This document shows positions 51,078 to 59,647 of a stretch of DNA of 64,000 nt, in pieces (positions within the stretch are counted from its first letter, which is position 1; each line of letters opens with the position of its first letter). The notes beneath the pieces were generated by a model. It did no database searches. It worked only from the letters and a program-made list of their open reading frames with translations, and was not told the DNA's origin. The DNA lies in the NCBI RefSeq assembly GCF_034627025.1, contig NZ_CP141048.1, positions 2,740,001-2,804,000 of the forward strand, read 5' to 3'. The stretch is from Microvirga lotononidis. GTDB taxonomy: Bacteria; Pseudomonadota; Alphaproteobacteria; Rhizobiales; Beijerinckiaceae. The translations under genes were made by a program, and so were the position numbers.

Positions 51078-51421
51078 TGAACACCGAAGATCTGAACTTC
51101 GGGACGGGCAACGACTGGTTGCTCGTCCGCTCCGACCCGATTTCGGGGATGAAGGTCTACATCCAGGATCTGGGCGACGGCAGAACCGCCATCAAGAAGG
51201 TGATGCCCGTCGATAGCATCCTGGAAAGCGCCGCGACCGACCGCTCCATGAACGCGGGCCGCAAATGGGGCGATGGTCAGGTGATCGGGACCGTCCCCTT
51301 GGAGCTGTATTTCAGCTCTGGCTACGCCGAGGCCAAAGAGAACCACGACATCAAGTGGCTCAAGCGGTTCTGGAACGATGGCGACCGCAAGAAACTCCGC
51401 ACATTTGAGGGAACCGTCTAA
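51077..51421 (+). CDS. Conserved-type phage structural protein, unknown
   Basis: 114 residues: NDWLLVRSDPISGMKVYIQD, KWGDGQVIGTVPLELYFSSG and WLKRFWNDGDRKKLRTFEG. Strand-rich; function unknown but resembles small proteins located before the adaptor in podovirus-like genomes. Confidence 0.62.
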   Translation: MNTEDLNFGTGNDWLLVRSDPISGMKVYIQDLGDGRTAIKKVMPVDSILESAATDRSMNAGRKWGDGQVIGTVPLELYFSSGYAEAKENHDIKWLKRFWNDGDRKKLRTFEGTV

Positions 51422-51423
51422 TC

Positions 51424-52035
51424 ATGGCGTTGGATAGCTATTCCGGCCTCCAAGAGGCGGCGCTCAGTGTCGTTGGCCGTGAGGGGGATAGCTCTCTGAC
51501 GGCTTACGCTCCGACAGCGATCAGCCTCGTTGAGGCCAAGTTGAACCGTCACCTTCGGGTCGCTGAAATGGAGGCGACTTCGACCGGCACTAGTGATAAC
51601 GGGATGCTTGCTCTGCCGACCGATTATACCGGCTGGCGCAGGGTTGAAGCGTTCCCTTATGGCCCGCTGGAGTTCCAGGAGCCAAACTTCCTCGCCTCGC
51701 GCTTCCCGAACGGGGAGGGCGGCGTCCCGAAGTATTTTACGATCCAGGGCGCGGCGTTGATCACGTACCCGGCCTATGCCGGGGAAATCGCCCTCGACTA
51801 CTACCAGAAGATCCCGGCGCTTTCCGACATCAACACCTCCAATTGGCTGCTGTCAAAGCATCCTGACGTGTACCTCTTCCTGACGGTCTCCGAACTGTAC
51901 GCCTTCGCCAAGAACTACGAAGAGGCTGTGACCTGGAACCAACGCGGCATGACGGCCGTGGAGGAGGTCAACACCCTCGACAAATCCAAGCGGTATTCCC
52001 GCATTTCCGTCCGCGTGAAAGGTCCGACGCCATGA
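51424..52035 (+). CDS. Head-tail adaptor protein (phage adaptor family)
   Basis: 203 residues. LDSYSGLQEAALSVVGREGD, LVEAKLNRHLRVAEMEATST, a beta part ending PKYFTIQGAALITYPAY, YYQKIPALSDINTSNWLL and a helical C-terminus. This is the pattern of the DUF6682-type adaptors that bind below the portal ring in podoviruses. ATGA overlap with the next gene. Confidence 0.82.
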   Translation: MALDSYSGLQEAALSVVGREGDSSLTAYAPTAISLVEAKLNRHLRVAEMEATSTGTSDNGMLALPTDYTGWRRVEAFPYGPLEFQEPNFLASRFPNGEGGVPKYFTIQGAALITYPAYAGEIALDYYQKIPALSDINTSNWLLSKHPDVYLFLTVSELYAFAKNYEEAVTWNQRGMTAVEEVNTLDKSKRYSRISVRVKGPTP

Positions 52036-53120
52036 GCCGCCCGAACGTTCCTGGTGGAGCCTTCGCAGGTGGCTCATATTCCCCTCCGGGGGGAGGCGGC
52101 CCGACCCCTGAAGATTGGGCTGACATCGTGCGGCTGATCGGTGATCAGCATTACGCCGGCAAGGACGCTACGGCCGCAGCGGTGTCCGCCAAGGCCGATG
52201 CTTCGAGCATCCTGGCGCTTCAGTCCGCGATCAACGCCAAGGCCAATGTCTCGTCCGTCGCCACCATTGAAGCGGCCCTTAACAATCTCGCGCTGGGTCT
52301 CGCCGGCAAGGCTCCCGCACCACCCGTTGGTTACCAGTACGTCCTTGCCGAAGTGGGTGGCACTCCTCCGGTCACTCTGCCCGCGCTGGCGAGCGGATAT
52401 ATCTGGGCGAGCCAGGTCAACCCGGTCACCTACGACCGCAGCAAGCTCGTCCCGTGGGGGCAACGCTCGGTCGGGTCTGATCCATCCCTCTATGACCTGG
52501 CGAAGTGGCGCGTTACCGTTCCTCGCCTGCCTTATTCGTGGTCCTCTTCCGATAACAACGAGATCATCTTCGAGGTTCGGAGCGGCGACCGCTACGGATA
52601 CCCGACGCCCGAGGGAGGCTGGACAGATCCGGTCACTTCGGAGCGTTCCGAGCTTCAGAGCGAATTCCTGGTTCCGGTCGCGTGGAACTCCAGCATGGGC
52701 TGGAAGTCCAAGCTGGTTGGTTCCCAGAACACGGCTCCCTGGTGCGTCCTCATGCAGGCATTCGCCCGCAACAACGGCGCCGGCATGGGCTCTCCCGCTG
52801 TGGCCCTGACGCTCGAAGGCAACGATACCTGCCAGTTCATCATTCGGCGCGGCAGCACATCGAACCCGCAGGAGGTCTATCTCAAGTCCTTCCCGTTCCC
52901 GCGCGGGGTCGATACGGATATCTGGGTGGAGTGGAAATACAGCACCACGGGCAACGGCTACGCACGGCTCTACGTCAACAACCAGACGATCATCGCGGCC
53001 GAGAATATCAATGTCGGCTACACCGGACAGACCCATTTCGAACCGACTGTCGGCATCTACCGCCGCGCCGTTCCCGAGACGCTCAAACACCACGTCAAGG
53101 ATATGCGGGTGAGCTGGTAG
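52032..53120 (+). CDS. Tail protein with polysaccharide-lyase-like C-terminal domain (putative depolymerase)
   Basis: 362 residues. N-terminal Gly/Pro-rich start, an Ala-rich helical part and a C-terminal beta-jelly-roll-like domain with VTSERSELQSEF, WVEWKYSTTGNGYARLY and HFEPTVGIYRR. SERSEL and a terminal GIYRR-type block are typical of alginate/heparinase-like lyases (PL7/PL20-type). It may cleave capsular or exopolysaccharide during adsorption. Catalytic residues cannot be assigned with certainty. Confidence 0.6.
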   Translation: MSRPNVPGGAFAGGSYSPPGGGGPTPEDWADIVRLIGDQHYAGKDATAAAVSAKADASSILALQSAINAKANVSSVATIEAALNNLALGLAGKAPAPPVGYQYVLAEVGGTPPVTLPALASGYIWASQVNPVTYDRSKLVPWGQRSVGSDPSLYDLAKWRVTVPRLPYSWSSSDNNEIIFEVRSGDRYGYPTPEGGWTDPVTSERSELQSEFLVPVAWNSSMGWKSKLVGSQNTAPWCVLMQAFARNNGAGMGSPAVALTLEGNDTCQFIIRRGSTSNPQEVYLKSFPFPRGVDTDIWVEWKYSTTGNGYARLYVNNQTIIAAENINVGYTGQTHFEPTVGIYRRAVPETLKHHVKDMRVSW

Positions 53121-53144
53121 CCGGCACGATCAGTCTCTTTTCTC

Positions 53145-53168
53145 AGGCTCGCTTTTGCGGGCCTTTTC
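53145..53168 (+). terminator. Terminator after depolymerase-like gene
   Basis: AGGCTCGC pairs with GCGGGCCT (one T-G pair) around TTTT, then TTTCTTTT. Confidence 0.65.
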
Positions 53169-53187
53169 TTTTGGGAATTCCGCTTCC

Positions 53188-54663
53188 GTGATCATCCCCT
53201 TCAAAGAGCTGGAGCCGGATCGGGGTGGCCTCGATACCGGGCTCCTCACCATTGCCAAGAACTGCTACCCCAATACGATTGGCTGGGGTCCGATGCCGTC
53301 GCTTTCGACCTATGGTTCCAACGCCCTGCCATCTGGCTGCGTCGGCATGGGCTTTGCCAAGACCAAGGCGGGCGTGTTCCAGGTCTATGCCGGCACATCC
53401 ACGAAGCTTTATCGGCTTTCGGCCGGCACCTGGAACGATGTTTCCCGCCTCGCAGGTGGGAATTACAACGTCCTTCCGGGGAACCAATGGCAGTTCGCGC
53501 AATACGATAGCAAATTCATCGCCGTCAACGGCAGCGATGCCAACCAGATCATCGACATCGAGAGCGGGGCGGCGAACTTCACAGCGCAGGGCGGTTCCCC
53601 TCCGGTCGCCCGCTATGTGTGGACGGTCGGGGACTTCGTGTTCGTGGCCGATGCCACGAACCGCAGGCGCTTCCTGAACAGCGGCTTTAATCAGCCCGAG
53701 TTCTGGACCATCGGCTCGCAGCTCTGTGATGAATTCCTCTTGCCCGATGGCGGCAATATCGCCGGTCCTGGAACGCTCGGTTCCTTCGGCTTCATCCTTC
53801 AGGATGGCGGCAAGGCCCGGCGCATCATTCAGGTTGAGGGTGATCCCAATATCGCTTGGCGCGTGGAGGAGATCGCCGGCATTCGCTCGGCAGTAGCGGG
53901 CTATTCCACGATCCCGGCAAACGGGCAGGTCTATTACATGGCCGAGGACGGGCCATACACGCTCGCCCTCGATGGCAGCAACAGGGCGATTGGCTCGCAC
54001 CGCGTCGCCAAGGAGTTCCTCGCCAACTGCGATACGGCCCGCCTAGAACAGATCCAGGGCTTTGCCGACCCGTACTCGCCCCGCATCTATTGGGCGTATT
54101 ACTCCAGCGCGGCGGCAAGCTCATATGACCGCCTTCTCGGCTATGATTACGAGTTGGACCGGCTGTTCTTTGTCGAAGTCACGGCGAAGTACTGGCAGCC
54201 CGTAGCCGTCCCAGGAATGACCCTGGAGCAGTTGGACGCAAACTATCCGTCGATTGATGGAATGGACGTGTCTCTCGACTCTCGCCAGTTCCAGGGCGGT
54301 CGCCCGACCGTTGCGGCTGTCGGCTCGGACGGCAGGCTGGCGCTGCTCACGGGACCGGCGATGCAGGCAACCCTTGAGGTGTCCCCGCTGCAACTCAACC
54401 CGAATGGGCGGGCTATCGTCACGCAGGCTGACCTCAAAGGGGTCTGGGGCGATGCGGCGCCTGCAATCTATGTCGGCAAGCAGGAATACAGCGGCGACGA
54501 GGTGGTGTGGACGGGGCCATTCTCTCGGCATCCCAGAACAGGCGTGACGCATCTTCGGGCCTCATCCCGACTTCACACCTTCCGCGTCGTCATTCCAGCG
54601 CAGACCTCCTGGAAGTTCGCTCAGGGCTTGGCGACGACTGAACAACCGGATGGTCAGCAATGA
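53188..54663 (+). CDS. Tail accessory/stabilisation protein (P22 gp10-like beta-propeller)
   Basis: 491 residues from a GTG at 53188; upstream codons of this frame lie in a terminator. Repeated beta-strand units (YAGTSTKLYRLSAGTWNDVS, GDFVFVADATNRRRFLNSGF, YYMAEDGPYTLALDG) suggest a propeller-like fold as in podovirus tail accessory factors that close the portal channel. No good ribosome site is seen, so the start could be slightly later. ATGA overlap with the next gene. Confidence 0.65.
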   Translation: MIIPFKELEPDRGGLDTGLLTIAKNCYPNTIGWGPMPSLSTYGSNALPSGCVGMGFAKTKAGVFQVYAGTSTKLYRLSAGTWNDVSRLAGGNYNVLPGNQWQFAQYDSKFIAVNGSDANQIIDIESGAANFTAQGGSPPVARYVWTVGDFVFVADATNRRRFLNSGFNQPEFWTIGSQLCDEFLLPDGGNIAGPGTLGSFGFILQDGGKARRIIQVEGDPNIAWRVEEIAGIRSAVAGYSTIPANGQVYYMAEDGPYTLALDGSNRAIGSHRVAKEFLANCDTARLEQIQGFADPYSPRIYWAYYSSAAASSYDRLLGYDYELDRLFFVEVTAKYWQPVAVPGMTLEQLDANYPSIDGMDVSLDSRQFQGGRPTVAAVGSDGRLALLTGPAMQATLEVSPLQLNPNGRAIVTQADLKGVWGDAAPAIYVGKQEYSGDEVVWTGPFSRHPRTGVTHLRASSRLHTFRVVIPAQTSWKFAQGLATTEQPDGQQ

Positions 54664-55016
54664 GCGGCGGAAATCCTTTCGGGTCAACCGACCAAAGGGG
54701 CCGCGACATCACGGACCTGAAGCGAAAGGTCAAAGAGATCGGGAGCCTTGAGGAGCGGGTTGCCGCTCTTGAGGCCACGCCGTCGATTTTCCTCGGCTCG
54801 GTGTCTCTCGCGGTCAGCCCGGCCACCTCAACGGTTAAAGCGGATGCCAACGTGACCGCCTCCTCCACTATCCTTCCGGTGGCGAGTGATGCGGGCGGCT
54901 GGTCCATCGATGCCGGCATTACTGGCATCACTCCGGCAGCGGGATCATTCACGGTTGCTCACTCAGCTTCAACCCTGACGCGCACCTTCTCTTACGTGGT
55001 CGTCAACCCCGCTTAG
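54660..55016 (+). CDS. Small tail protein, coiled coil plus beta domain
   Basis: 118 residues: an amphipathic start (GRDITDLKRKVKEIGSLEER) typical of trimeric phage tail parts, then Ser/Thr/Ala-rich beta strands. It may be a tail needle or short fibre. Function is inferred from position only. Confidence 0.55.
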   Translation: MSGGNPFGSTDQRGRDITDLKRKVKEIGSLEERVAALEATPSIFLGSVSLAVSPATSTVKADANVTASSTILPVASDAGGWSIDAGITGITPAAGSFTVAHSASTLTRTFSYVVVNPA

Positions 55017-55042
55017 TGCCCTTCGCACATCACCTGATTTCA

Positions 55043-55069
55043 GCCCGCCACCGTGCGGGCATTTCTTTT
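55043..55069 (+). terminator. Terminator
   Basis: GCCCGC / GCGGGC stem (55043-55060) followed by ATTTCTTTT. Confidence 0.65.
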
Positions 55070-55084
55070 GGAGCACCCTTAAGA

Positions 55085-55972
55085 ATGGCTACCCTATTCG
55101 GGAGTTCTACAAAGACCTCCACCTCTACCAATCAGATGTTCCCGGCCCTGGAGCAGGGGTGGAACAACGCCCTTGGACAGGCCGCCAAGGTCTACAAGAA
55201 CGCCAAGCTTCCGGGCCAGGCGCCGCTGAACAGCGACATCCTCGGCTCGTTCGACATGACGAGGAACCTTGCCGGGCAGGGCGTTCCGAACCTCGATCAG
55301 CTTTATGGCGTTCAGTCGGGCATTCTCGGGAACGGCGGCATGACGCAGGGCATGCAGGACGCGGCCGGCTACCTGACGAACTTCGCCAATGGCTCGTATC
55401 AGGAAGACCCGCGACTGAAGCAGGCGATTGCTGACCGCGAAAACCGTGCCGCACTTTCGACCGCAACCCTTATGGGCGGTGGTCGGTACGGCTCTGCCGG
55501 CATCGGGGCCAAGATGGGCGAGTCCCTCGGCAACGCAAGCAACGACCTGATGTTGCAGAGCAACGAGAATTCCCGCAACCGGCAGCTTCAGGCGGCGGGC
55601 CAGTTGGGCTCGCTGGCAACGGCTGGAGCGCAGAACCAGCTCGGTTGGGGCAGCCTCGCTTCGGAGTTGAACAACCTCCGCTACGATGGTGCCTCTCGCC
55701 TCGCGGGTATCGGTGATTTCATCCAAAGCCGGGATCAGGCTCGTATCGATCAAAAGGCAAACTTCCCGAAAGAGAACTTGAACTGGTACACCGGTATCCT
55801 TGGCGGCATGGGCGGCCAGGGTTCAACAACCATTGAGCGCAAGCCCGGACCTAGCGCGGCCTCTAGTATCCTTGGCGGTGCTCTTGGGGGCGCAACAATG
55901 GGCGCCAATATCCCCGGCCTTGGTGCAGGCTGGGGCGGAATTCTTGGTGCAGGTATGGGGGCATTCCTATGA
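55085..55972 (+). CDS. Putative DNA ejection protein 1
   Basis: 295 residues from the ATG at 55085. Helical body (MQDAAGYLTNFANGSYQEDP, SNENSRNRQLQAAGQLGSLA) and a Gly-rich hydrophobic C-terminus (GGALGGATMGANIPGLGAGW) able to insert into membrane, as in P22 gp7/gp20-type ejection proteins. First of four large genes of this kind. Overlaps the next by ATGA. Confidence 0.55.
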   Translation: MATLFGSSTKTSTSTNQMFPALEQGWNNALGQAAKVYKNAKLPGQAPLNSDILGSFDMTRNLAGQGVPNLDQLYGVQSGILGNGGMTQGMQDAAGYLTNFANGSYQEDPRLKQAIADRENRAALSTATLMGGGRYGSAGIGAKMGESLGNASNDLMLQSNENSRNRQLQAAGQLGSLATAGAQNQLGWGSLASELNNLRYDGASRLAGIGDFIQSRDQARIDQKANFPKENLNWYTGILGGMGGQGSTTIERKPGPSAASSILGGALGGATMGANIPGLGAGWGGILGAGMGAFL

Positions 55973-56994
55973 GTGGCGGAATTCTTGGAATGGGGCTCCC
56001 GCAGGGGAACGGCATCCTCGGGGGCTTTGAGGATTACGCCCGGAACAACCAAGCGTCTCTCTTGGGGATGGCTGCCGGGCTCATGTCGGGTGATGGGTTC
56101 GCCGCTGGCTTGCAGGGCTATTCTCAGGGCGCGGTCCAAGACCAACGCACCCGCCTACTCAAACAGGCCGAGGCTGAAAAACAGCAGCAGCGAGTTGCCT
56201 ACCAGCAGCTTGCTCAATCGCTTGGCCGCCCCGAGCTTGCAGGTATGCCGGAAGTGCTGAACTCGCTGGCTCTGGATAAGTACAAGAGCAAGGATGCGTC
56301 GTTCCAGGAACGGTTGTTCAACTCTCTACCGGAAGACCAGAGGGGGGCCGCAACCAATGCTCTCCTCGGTCTGAACAAAGACCAAGACAAATGGGAGCTG
56401 AAGACCGTCAAGAACACTGACGGGTCTGAGACGCCAGTGTACTTCAATCCCCGGACTGCTGAAACCCGCCCCGTCCAAGGCTTCGGCACTGGAGCCTCGA
56501 AAGCGGCGCAGGCCCAACAGCAGCGGGCCCAAGCCGCTGACATCGTAGTTCAGGATATCGACCGGGCTCTTGATATCACCAAGAACGCCCGTGATCCGAT
56601 CTTTGGTAGCAGCCTCGTGACCGGAAAAACAGGGCAGGTTCTTTCCAACGTGGGCGGTACGCAGGCCCACGACGTTTCGGGGCTGGTCGATACGATCAAG
56701 GCGAATGCTACCTTCGACAAGCTTCAGCAGATGCGGGCATCGTCTCCCACTGGCGCGGCTCTGGGTGCCGTCTCCGACACGGAAAACAAGCTTCTTGGAG
56801 CAGCCATCGGAAGCCTTGAGCAGTCTCAAACCGAGGAACAGTTCACCCGCAACCTCAAGCGCGTGAAGAAGATCTACAATGAGATCATTCACGGTCCTGG
56901 CTCAACGGATGACGAAGGCAGTGTTCGAGGGCAGAGTGCTCAAGGCGCTGTCACCGGCAAGACAAAATCAGGCGTGTCGTGGAGCGCTCAATAA
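55969..56994 (+). CDS. Putative DNA ejection protein 2
   Basis: 341 residues: Gly/Met-rich hydrophobic start (GGILGMGLPQGNGILGGFED, LGMAAGLMSGDGFAAGLQG), a Gln/Arg coiled coil (LLKQAEAEKQQQRVAYQQLA) and a helical C-terminal half. Similar composition to its neighbours. Probably packaged inside the head and released with DNA. Confidence 0.55.
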   Translation: MSGGILGMGLPQGNGILGGFEDYARNNQASLLGMAAGLMSGDGFAAGLQGYSQGAVQDQRTRLLKQAEAEKQQQRVAYQQLAQSLGRPELAGMPEVLNSLALDKYKSKDASFQERLFNSLPEDQRGAATNALLGLNKDQDKWELKTVKNTDGSETPVYFNPRTAETRPVQGFGTGASKAAQAQQQRAQAADIVVQDIDRALDITKNARDPIFGSSLVTGKTGQVLSNVGGTQAHDVSGLVDTIKANATFDKLQQMRASSPTGAALGAVSDTENKLLGAAIGSLEQSQTEEQFTRNLKRVKKIYNEIIHGPGSTDDEGSVRGQSAQGAVTGKTKSGVSWSAQ

Positions 56995-58551
56995 ATGGCA
57001 ACTCTCACAATTGGGGATAAGAAAGTCACAGTAGATGACTCTTTCTTATCCCTATCGCCCGAGGAGCAGAACGCCACCGTTGAGGAGATCGCCTCCAGCA
57101 TTGGTGTGAAGGGGGCGGAGCAAACCGCCCCCACTGAGGACAATCGGCCTTGGTATAAGAAGGCAGGCGAAGCGGCCGATGACATCGTGCGTATCGCGGC
57201 TGATGGCCTGACGTTCGGCTATGCCGATAAGCTGGCGGGCTATCTGGGCGGAGAAGGTACGGACGCAGAAAGGGCCAAGACGCAGGCAGCCCGCGACCGT
57301 GCGGGTTCTGCCGGCCTTGCTACTGATATCGGTGCGACTATCGTTCCAGGCGTGGGGCTGGCGAAGGCGGGCATCACAGCCGCTCGCGTGGTTCCCGGAG
57401 TCGCCGCCAAGGGGGCAAAGGGACTAGCAGCCCGCTCGGCTGCTATGGCGGCTGATGGTGCCGCCCTCGGTGCTCTGAGTGCCACCGGTCATGACACTGA
57501 CGTGGGCGATGGTGCCCTCTATGGTGCCATCGGCGGTGCTGTTGGCAACGTCGCTGGCGAAGGCATCGCGAAGGCTGTCGGCAAGGCGGCCGGCGCATTC
57601 AGCGCAGCCCCGAAGATCGCAACCAGTCAGGAACTCAAAGAGGCGGCCGAAGCGGCATATCAGAAGGCGGACGATGCTGGAATTGTCATCGCGCCAAAGG
57701 GACTAGAAACCCTCAAGGGCAAGGTCGAGACCCAGCTCGCGGAGCGCGGCTACCTTCCGGCGCTGCACCCTCGCATCGGGGCTGCTCTCCAGGAGTTGGA
57801 CCGCATCCAGGGGCAGCCCATCACTCTCAAGGGGATGGACCTGTTCCGCCGCGTGGCCTCTAACGCGGCATCCAGCGCGGACGCCTCTGAGCGAGCAATC
57901 GCGAAGAAGATCATCGGCGAGATTGACGGCTTCGTTGGGGATCTCGGGTATGGTGATGTCGTCATGGGCGATGTCCGAGAGGGCGTAAAGGCCCTGAAGG
58001 AAGCCCGCGAACTGTGGACCCGGATCAAGAAGACCGAAATGGTTGATGATCTAAAGGCCAAGGCACAGCGTCGGGCCGACTCCACTGGCTCAGGCGGCAA
58101 CGTGGATAACGCCATCCGCCAGAACCTCCGCCGCATCTTGGACGATCCCAAGAAGGCGCGGGGCTTCACTAAGGACGAGAGGCTGGCTCTGGAGGCAATC
58201 GTTAGGGGTTCGACGGCCCAAAACATCGCCCGTCTTATCGGCAAATTGTCCCCACAGGGCAACGGCCTGATGGCGATGTTGGGGCTTGGTGGCGCGGCGG
58301 CGTTCGGGCCGGCTGCTCTGGCTGTCTCCGGGGCGGGTGCTGGGGCCAAGTTTCTCGCTGACCGGGCAACGCCGGCCAATGTCGAGAAGCTGTCCAGGAT
58401 CATCCGGGCGGGTGGCGATGCGTCAGCGACCCGTGCCGCCCCAAACGCGCTTCAGGTTCTTGCCGACTCTGAACGCGAGACTATCGCTCGGGCTCTGTCC
58501 TACTACTTGGCCACCGCTCCTATCAGCGCGAGGGCGAAGGAACCAGAATAG
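56995..58551 (+). CDS. Putative DNA ejection protein 3 (large internal virion protein)
   Basis: 518 residues: a short N-terminal beta part (MATLTIGDKKVTVDDSFLSL), then long Ala/Gly-rich helical regions with potential membrane segments (GLAKAGITAARVVPGVAAKG, MLGLGGAAAFGPAALAVSG). Typical of the largest internal protein of P22- or T7-like virions. The 3' end overlaps the antisense small membrane gene by 129 bases. Confidence 0.6.
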   Translation: MATLTIGDKKVTVDDSFLSLSPEEQNATVEEIASSIGVKGAEQTAPTEDNRPWYKKAGEAADDIVRIAADGLTFGYADKLAGYLGGEGTDAERAKTQAARDRAGSAGLATDIGATIVPGVGLAKAGITAARVVPGVAAKGAKGLAARSAAMAADGAALGALSATGHDTDVGDGALYGAIGGAVGNVAGEGIAKAVGKAAGAFSAAPKIATSQELKEAAEAAYQKADDAGIVIAPKGLETLKGKVETQLAERGYLPALHPRIGAALQELDRIQGQPITLKGMDLFRRVASNAASSADASERAIAKKIIGEIDGFVGDLGYGDVVMGDVREGVKALKEARELWTRIKKTEMVDDLKAKAQRRADSTGSGGNVDNAIRQNLRRILDDPKKARGFTKDERLALEAIVRGSTAQNIARLIGKLSPQGNGLMAMLGLGGAAAFGPAALAVSGAGAGAKFLADRATPANVEKLSRIIRAGGDASATRAAPNALQVLADSERETIARALSYYLATAPISARAKEPE

Positions 58552-58683
58552 CAGGGCGCCGATGATACAAATTGCGACGATATCGCCGGCGTAAACAGTT
58601 GGTAGTTTGTCGTATTTGCTCAGGGTAATGGCAACGGCGGTGCCGATGATGGCTCCCCATTGCCCCTTGGACAATTGGCTCAT
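58423..58683 (-). CDS. Small membrane protein on the opposite strand (putative moron)
   Basis: 86 residues from the ATG at 58683 (GGGAG 8-10 bases upstream). A hydrophobic central part (GDIVAICIIGALLFWFLRPR) preceded by GAIIGTAVAITLSKYD, so one or two membrane helices, then a basic tail that overlaps the end of the ejection-protein gene on the other strand. Antisense placement next to a ribbon-helix-helix gene suggests an accessory cassette expressed in the lysogen. Confidence 0.45.
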   Translation of the reverse strand: MSQLSKGQWGAIIGTAVAITLSKYDKLPTVYAGDIVAICIIGALLFWFLRPRADRSGGQVVGQSPSDSLAFRVGKNLKRVWGGTGR

Positions 58684-58736
58684 GGATGGTGCTCCCGCTG
58701 TGAATATGGCGGGGGCAACCCAAACGCGCAACTAGA

Positions 58737-58940
58737 CTATCTGTTGTAATAGCCGTGGTTCTCGAACCAGTTGGATATAATCATCCGAATGGCTTCTGGC
58801 CTCGTCGGGATCTTCTCTTGGTCTCGTCGGAAAGCCTCAAGAGCATCGACCATTTTTCTGGAGAGACGGAGGTTTACGGCCTCCGTATCAGCAAAAGGTC
58901 TACCTCGCCTAGATTTTTTGGTACCATCAATTGACTTCAT
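58737..58940 (-). CDS. Ribbon-helix-helix DNA-binding protein (Arc/CopG-like)
   Basis: 67 residues: basic arm (KKSRRGRPFADTEAV), beta strand NLRLSRK and two helices (KMVDALEAFRRDQ, RPEAIRMIISNWFEN), the RHH fold. Minus strand within the late plus-strand operon. Inverted repeats in its own leader (ATGGTGCCAT at 58947-58956 and GGTACC at 58920-58925) suggest autoregulation. Could be a regulator of the cassette or an antitoxin lacking a recognised toxin. Confidence 0.75.
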   Translation of the reverse strand: MKSIDGTKKSRRGRPFADTEAVNLRLSRKMVDALEAFRRDQEKIPTRPEAIRMIISNWFENHGYYNR

Positions 58941-58943
58941 GAT

Positions 58944-58959
58944 TTAATGGTGCCATAAA
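58944..58959. promoter_or_regulatory. Inverted repeat upstream of RHH gene
   Basis: ATGG-TG-CCAT core with TT/AA flanks, 4 bases from the RHH start; GGTACC lies within the gene's first codons. Candidate RHH operator. Confidence 0.42.
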
Positions 58960-58965
58960 TAAACA

Positions 58966-58999
58966 AGCCGGGCAAGAGGTGGTGCTCTTAATCCCGGCT
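58966..58999. other. Nested hairpin between divergent RHH and downstream genes
   Basis: Outer arms AGCCGGG/CCCGGCT and inner arms AAGAG/CTCTT around GTGGTG. It lies 25 bases before the plus-strand gene at 59025 and may be a leader hairpin or bidirectional terminator. Confidence 0.5.
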
Positions 59000-59024
59000 C
59001 TAACTCAGCCAATGAGGTCTAGTC

Positions 59025-59219
59025 ATGGCTCAAGCTACAAACATCATAGCATTTCCGAAGGCTCCAGCCAACCGGTTCAACGTTCGGCAGGAGCTTGATC
59101 CTCGTGCGCAGAAGGTTGTCGCGGAGATCAACGAGTTAATTCGCCATCTAGCCAGTGTGGCTGAGTCCATCGACTCCCGCATGAAGCTGCTCAGTGAAGA
59201 GCAAAGGATGGGGGCGTGA
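59025..59219 (+). CDS. Small helical phage protein
   Basis: 64 residues: NIIAFPKAPANRFNVRQELD then a long helix (PRAQKVVAEINELIRHLASV...). Overlaps the HNH gene start by GTGA. The IIAFP start is seen in small phage proteins; function unknown. Confidence 0.6.
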   Translation: MAQATNIIAFPKAPANRFNVRQELDPRAQKVVAEINELIRHLASVAESIDSRMKLLSEEQRMGA

Positions 59220-59647
59220 CCTACGAGGAATACATCGCATCGCCAAAATGGGCTGCTCTCCGCAAGGAGGCCCTGGCTCGCGATGGGTTCCGTTGCCGTG
59301 GGTGCAATACGACGGAGAACCTTGAGGTTCACCACCGTTGCTACCCAGCTGTGTTGGGTACTGAAACCGTTGATGATCTGACGACATTGTGTGGTGGCTC
59401 TGATGGCTGCCACCATGCCCTGACAACCCTTATTCGCCGCCGCCGGTACGCTTCCCGCACTCATGCAGTGAGTGATGTGGAGCGGATAACTCCGGGGCGC
59501 GTGGAGACCGCACATGCAGTATCAAAACTTGAAATTCCGTCTTACCGGCGTATCACCCCTGATCTGCCACAATGGACAACTCGCGGACCCGCTGAACAGC
59601 ATTGCCAAGGAGATGAAGAAGGTTTCCAGCAAGCGGGCAAAGACTGA
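59216..59647 (+). CDS. HNH endonuclease-like protein
   Basis: 143 residues from a GTG at 59216. YIASPKWAALRKEALARDGF, RCRGCNTTENLEVHHRCYPA and LTTLCGGSDGCHHALTT carry the HNH residues and a CxxC zinc pair. The last about 45 residues overlap the next gene in another frame and look less protein-like, so the original end may have been earlier. Small HNH proteins in late regions can be packaging nucleases or selfish genes. Confidence 0.72.
   Translation: MTYEEYIASPKWAALRKEALARDGFRCRGCNTTENLEVHHRCYPAVLGTETVDDLTTLCGGSDGCHHALTTLIRRRRYASRTHAVSDVERITPGRVETAHAVSKLEIPSYRRITPDLPQWTTRGPAEQHCQGDEEGFQQAGKD

Noticed and set aside
58737..58940. Toxin-antitoxin pair (RHH plus neighbour)
   Set aside because: The partner at 58423 is a membrane protein without a known toxin motif, and it lies downstream with a 53-base gap; kept only as a possible moron.
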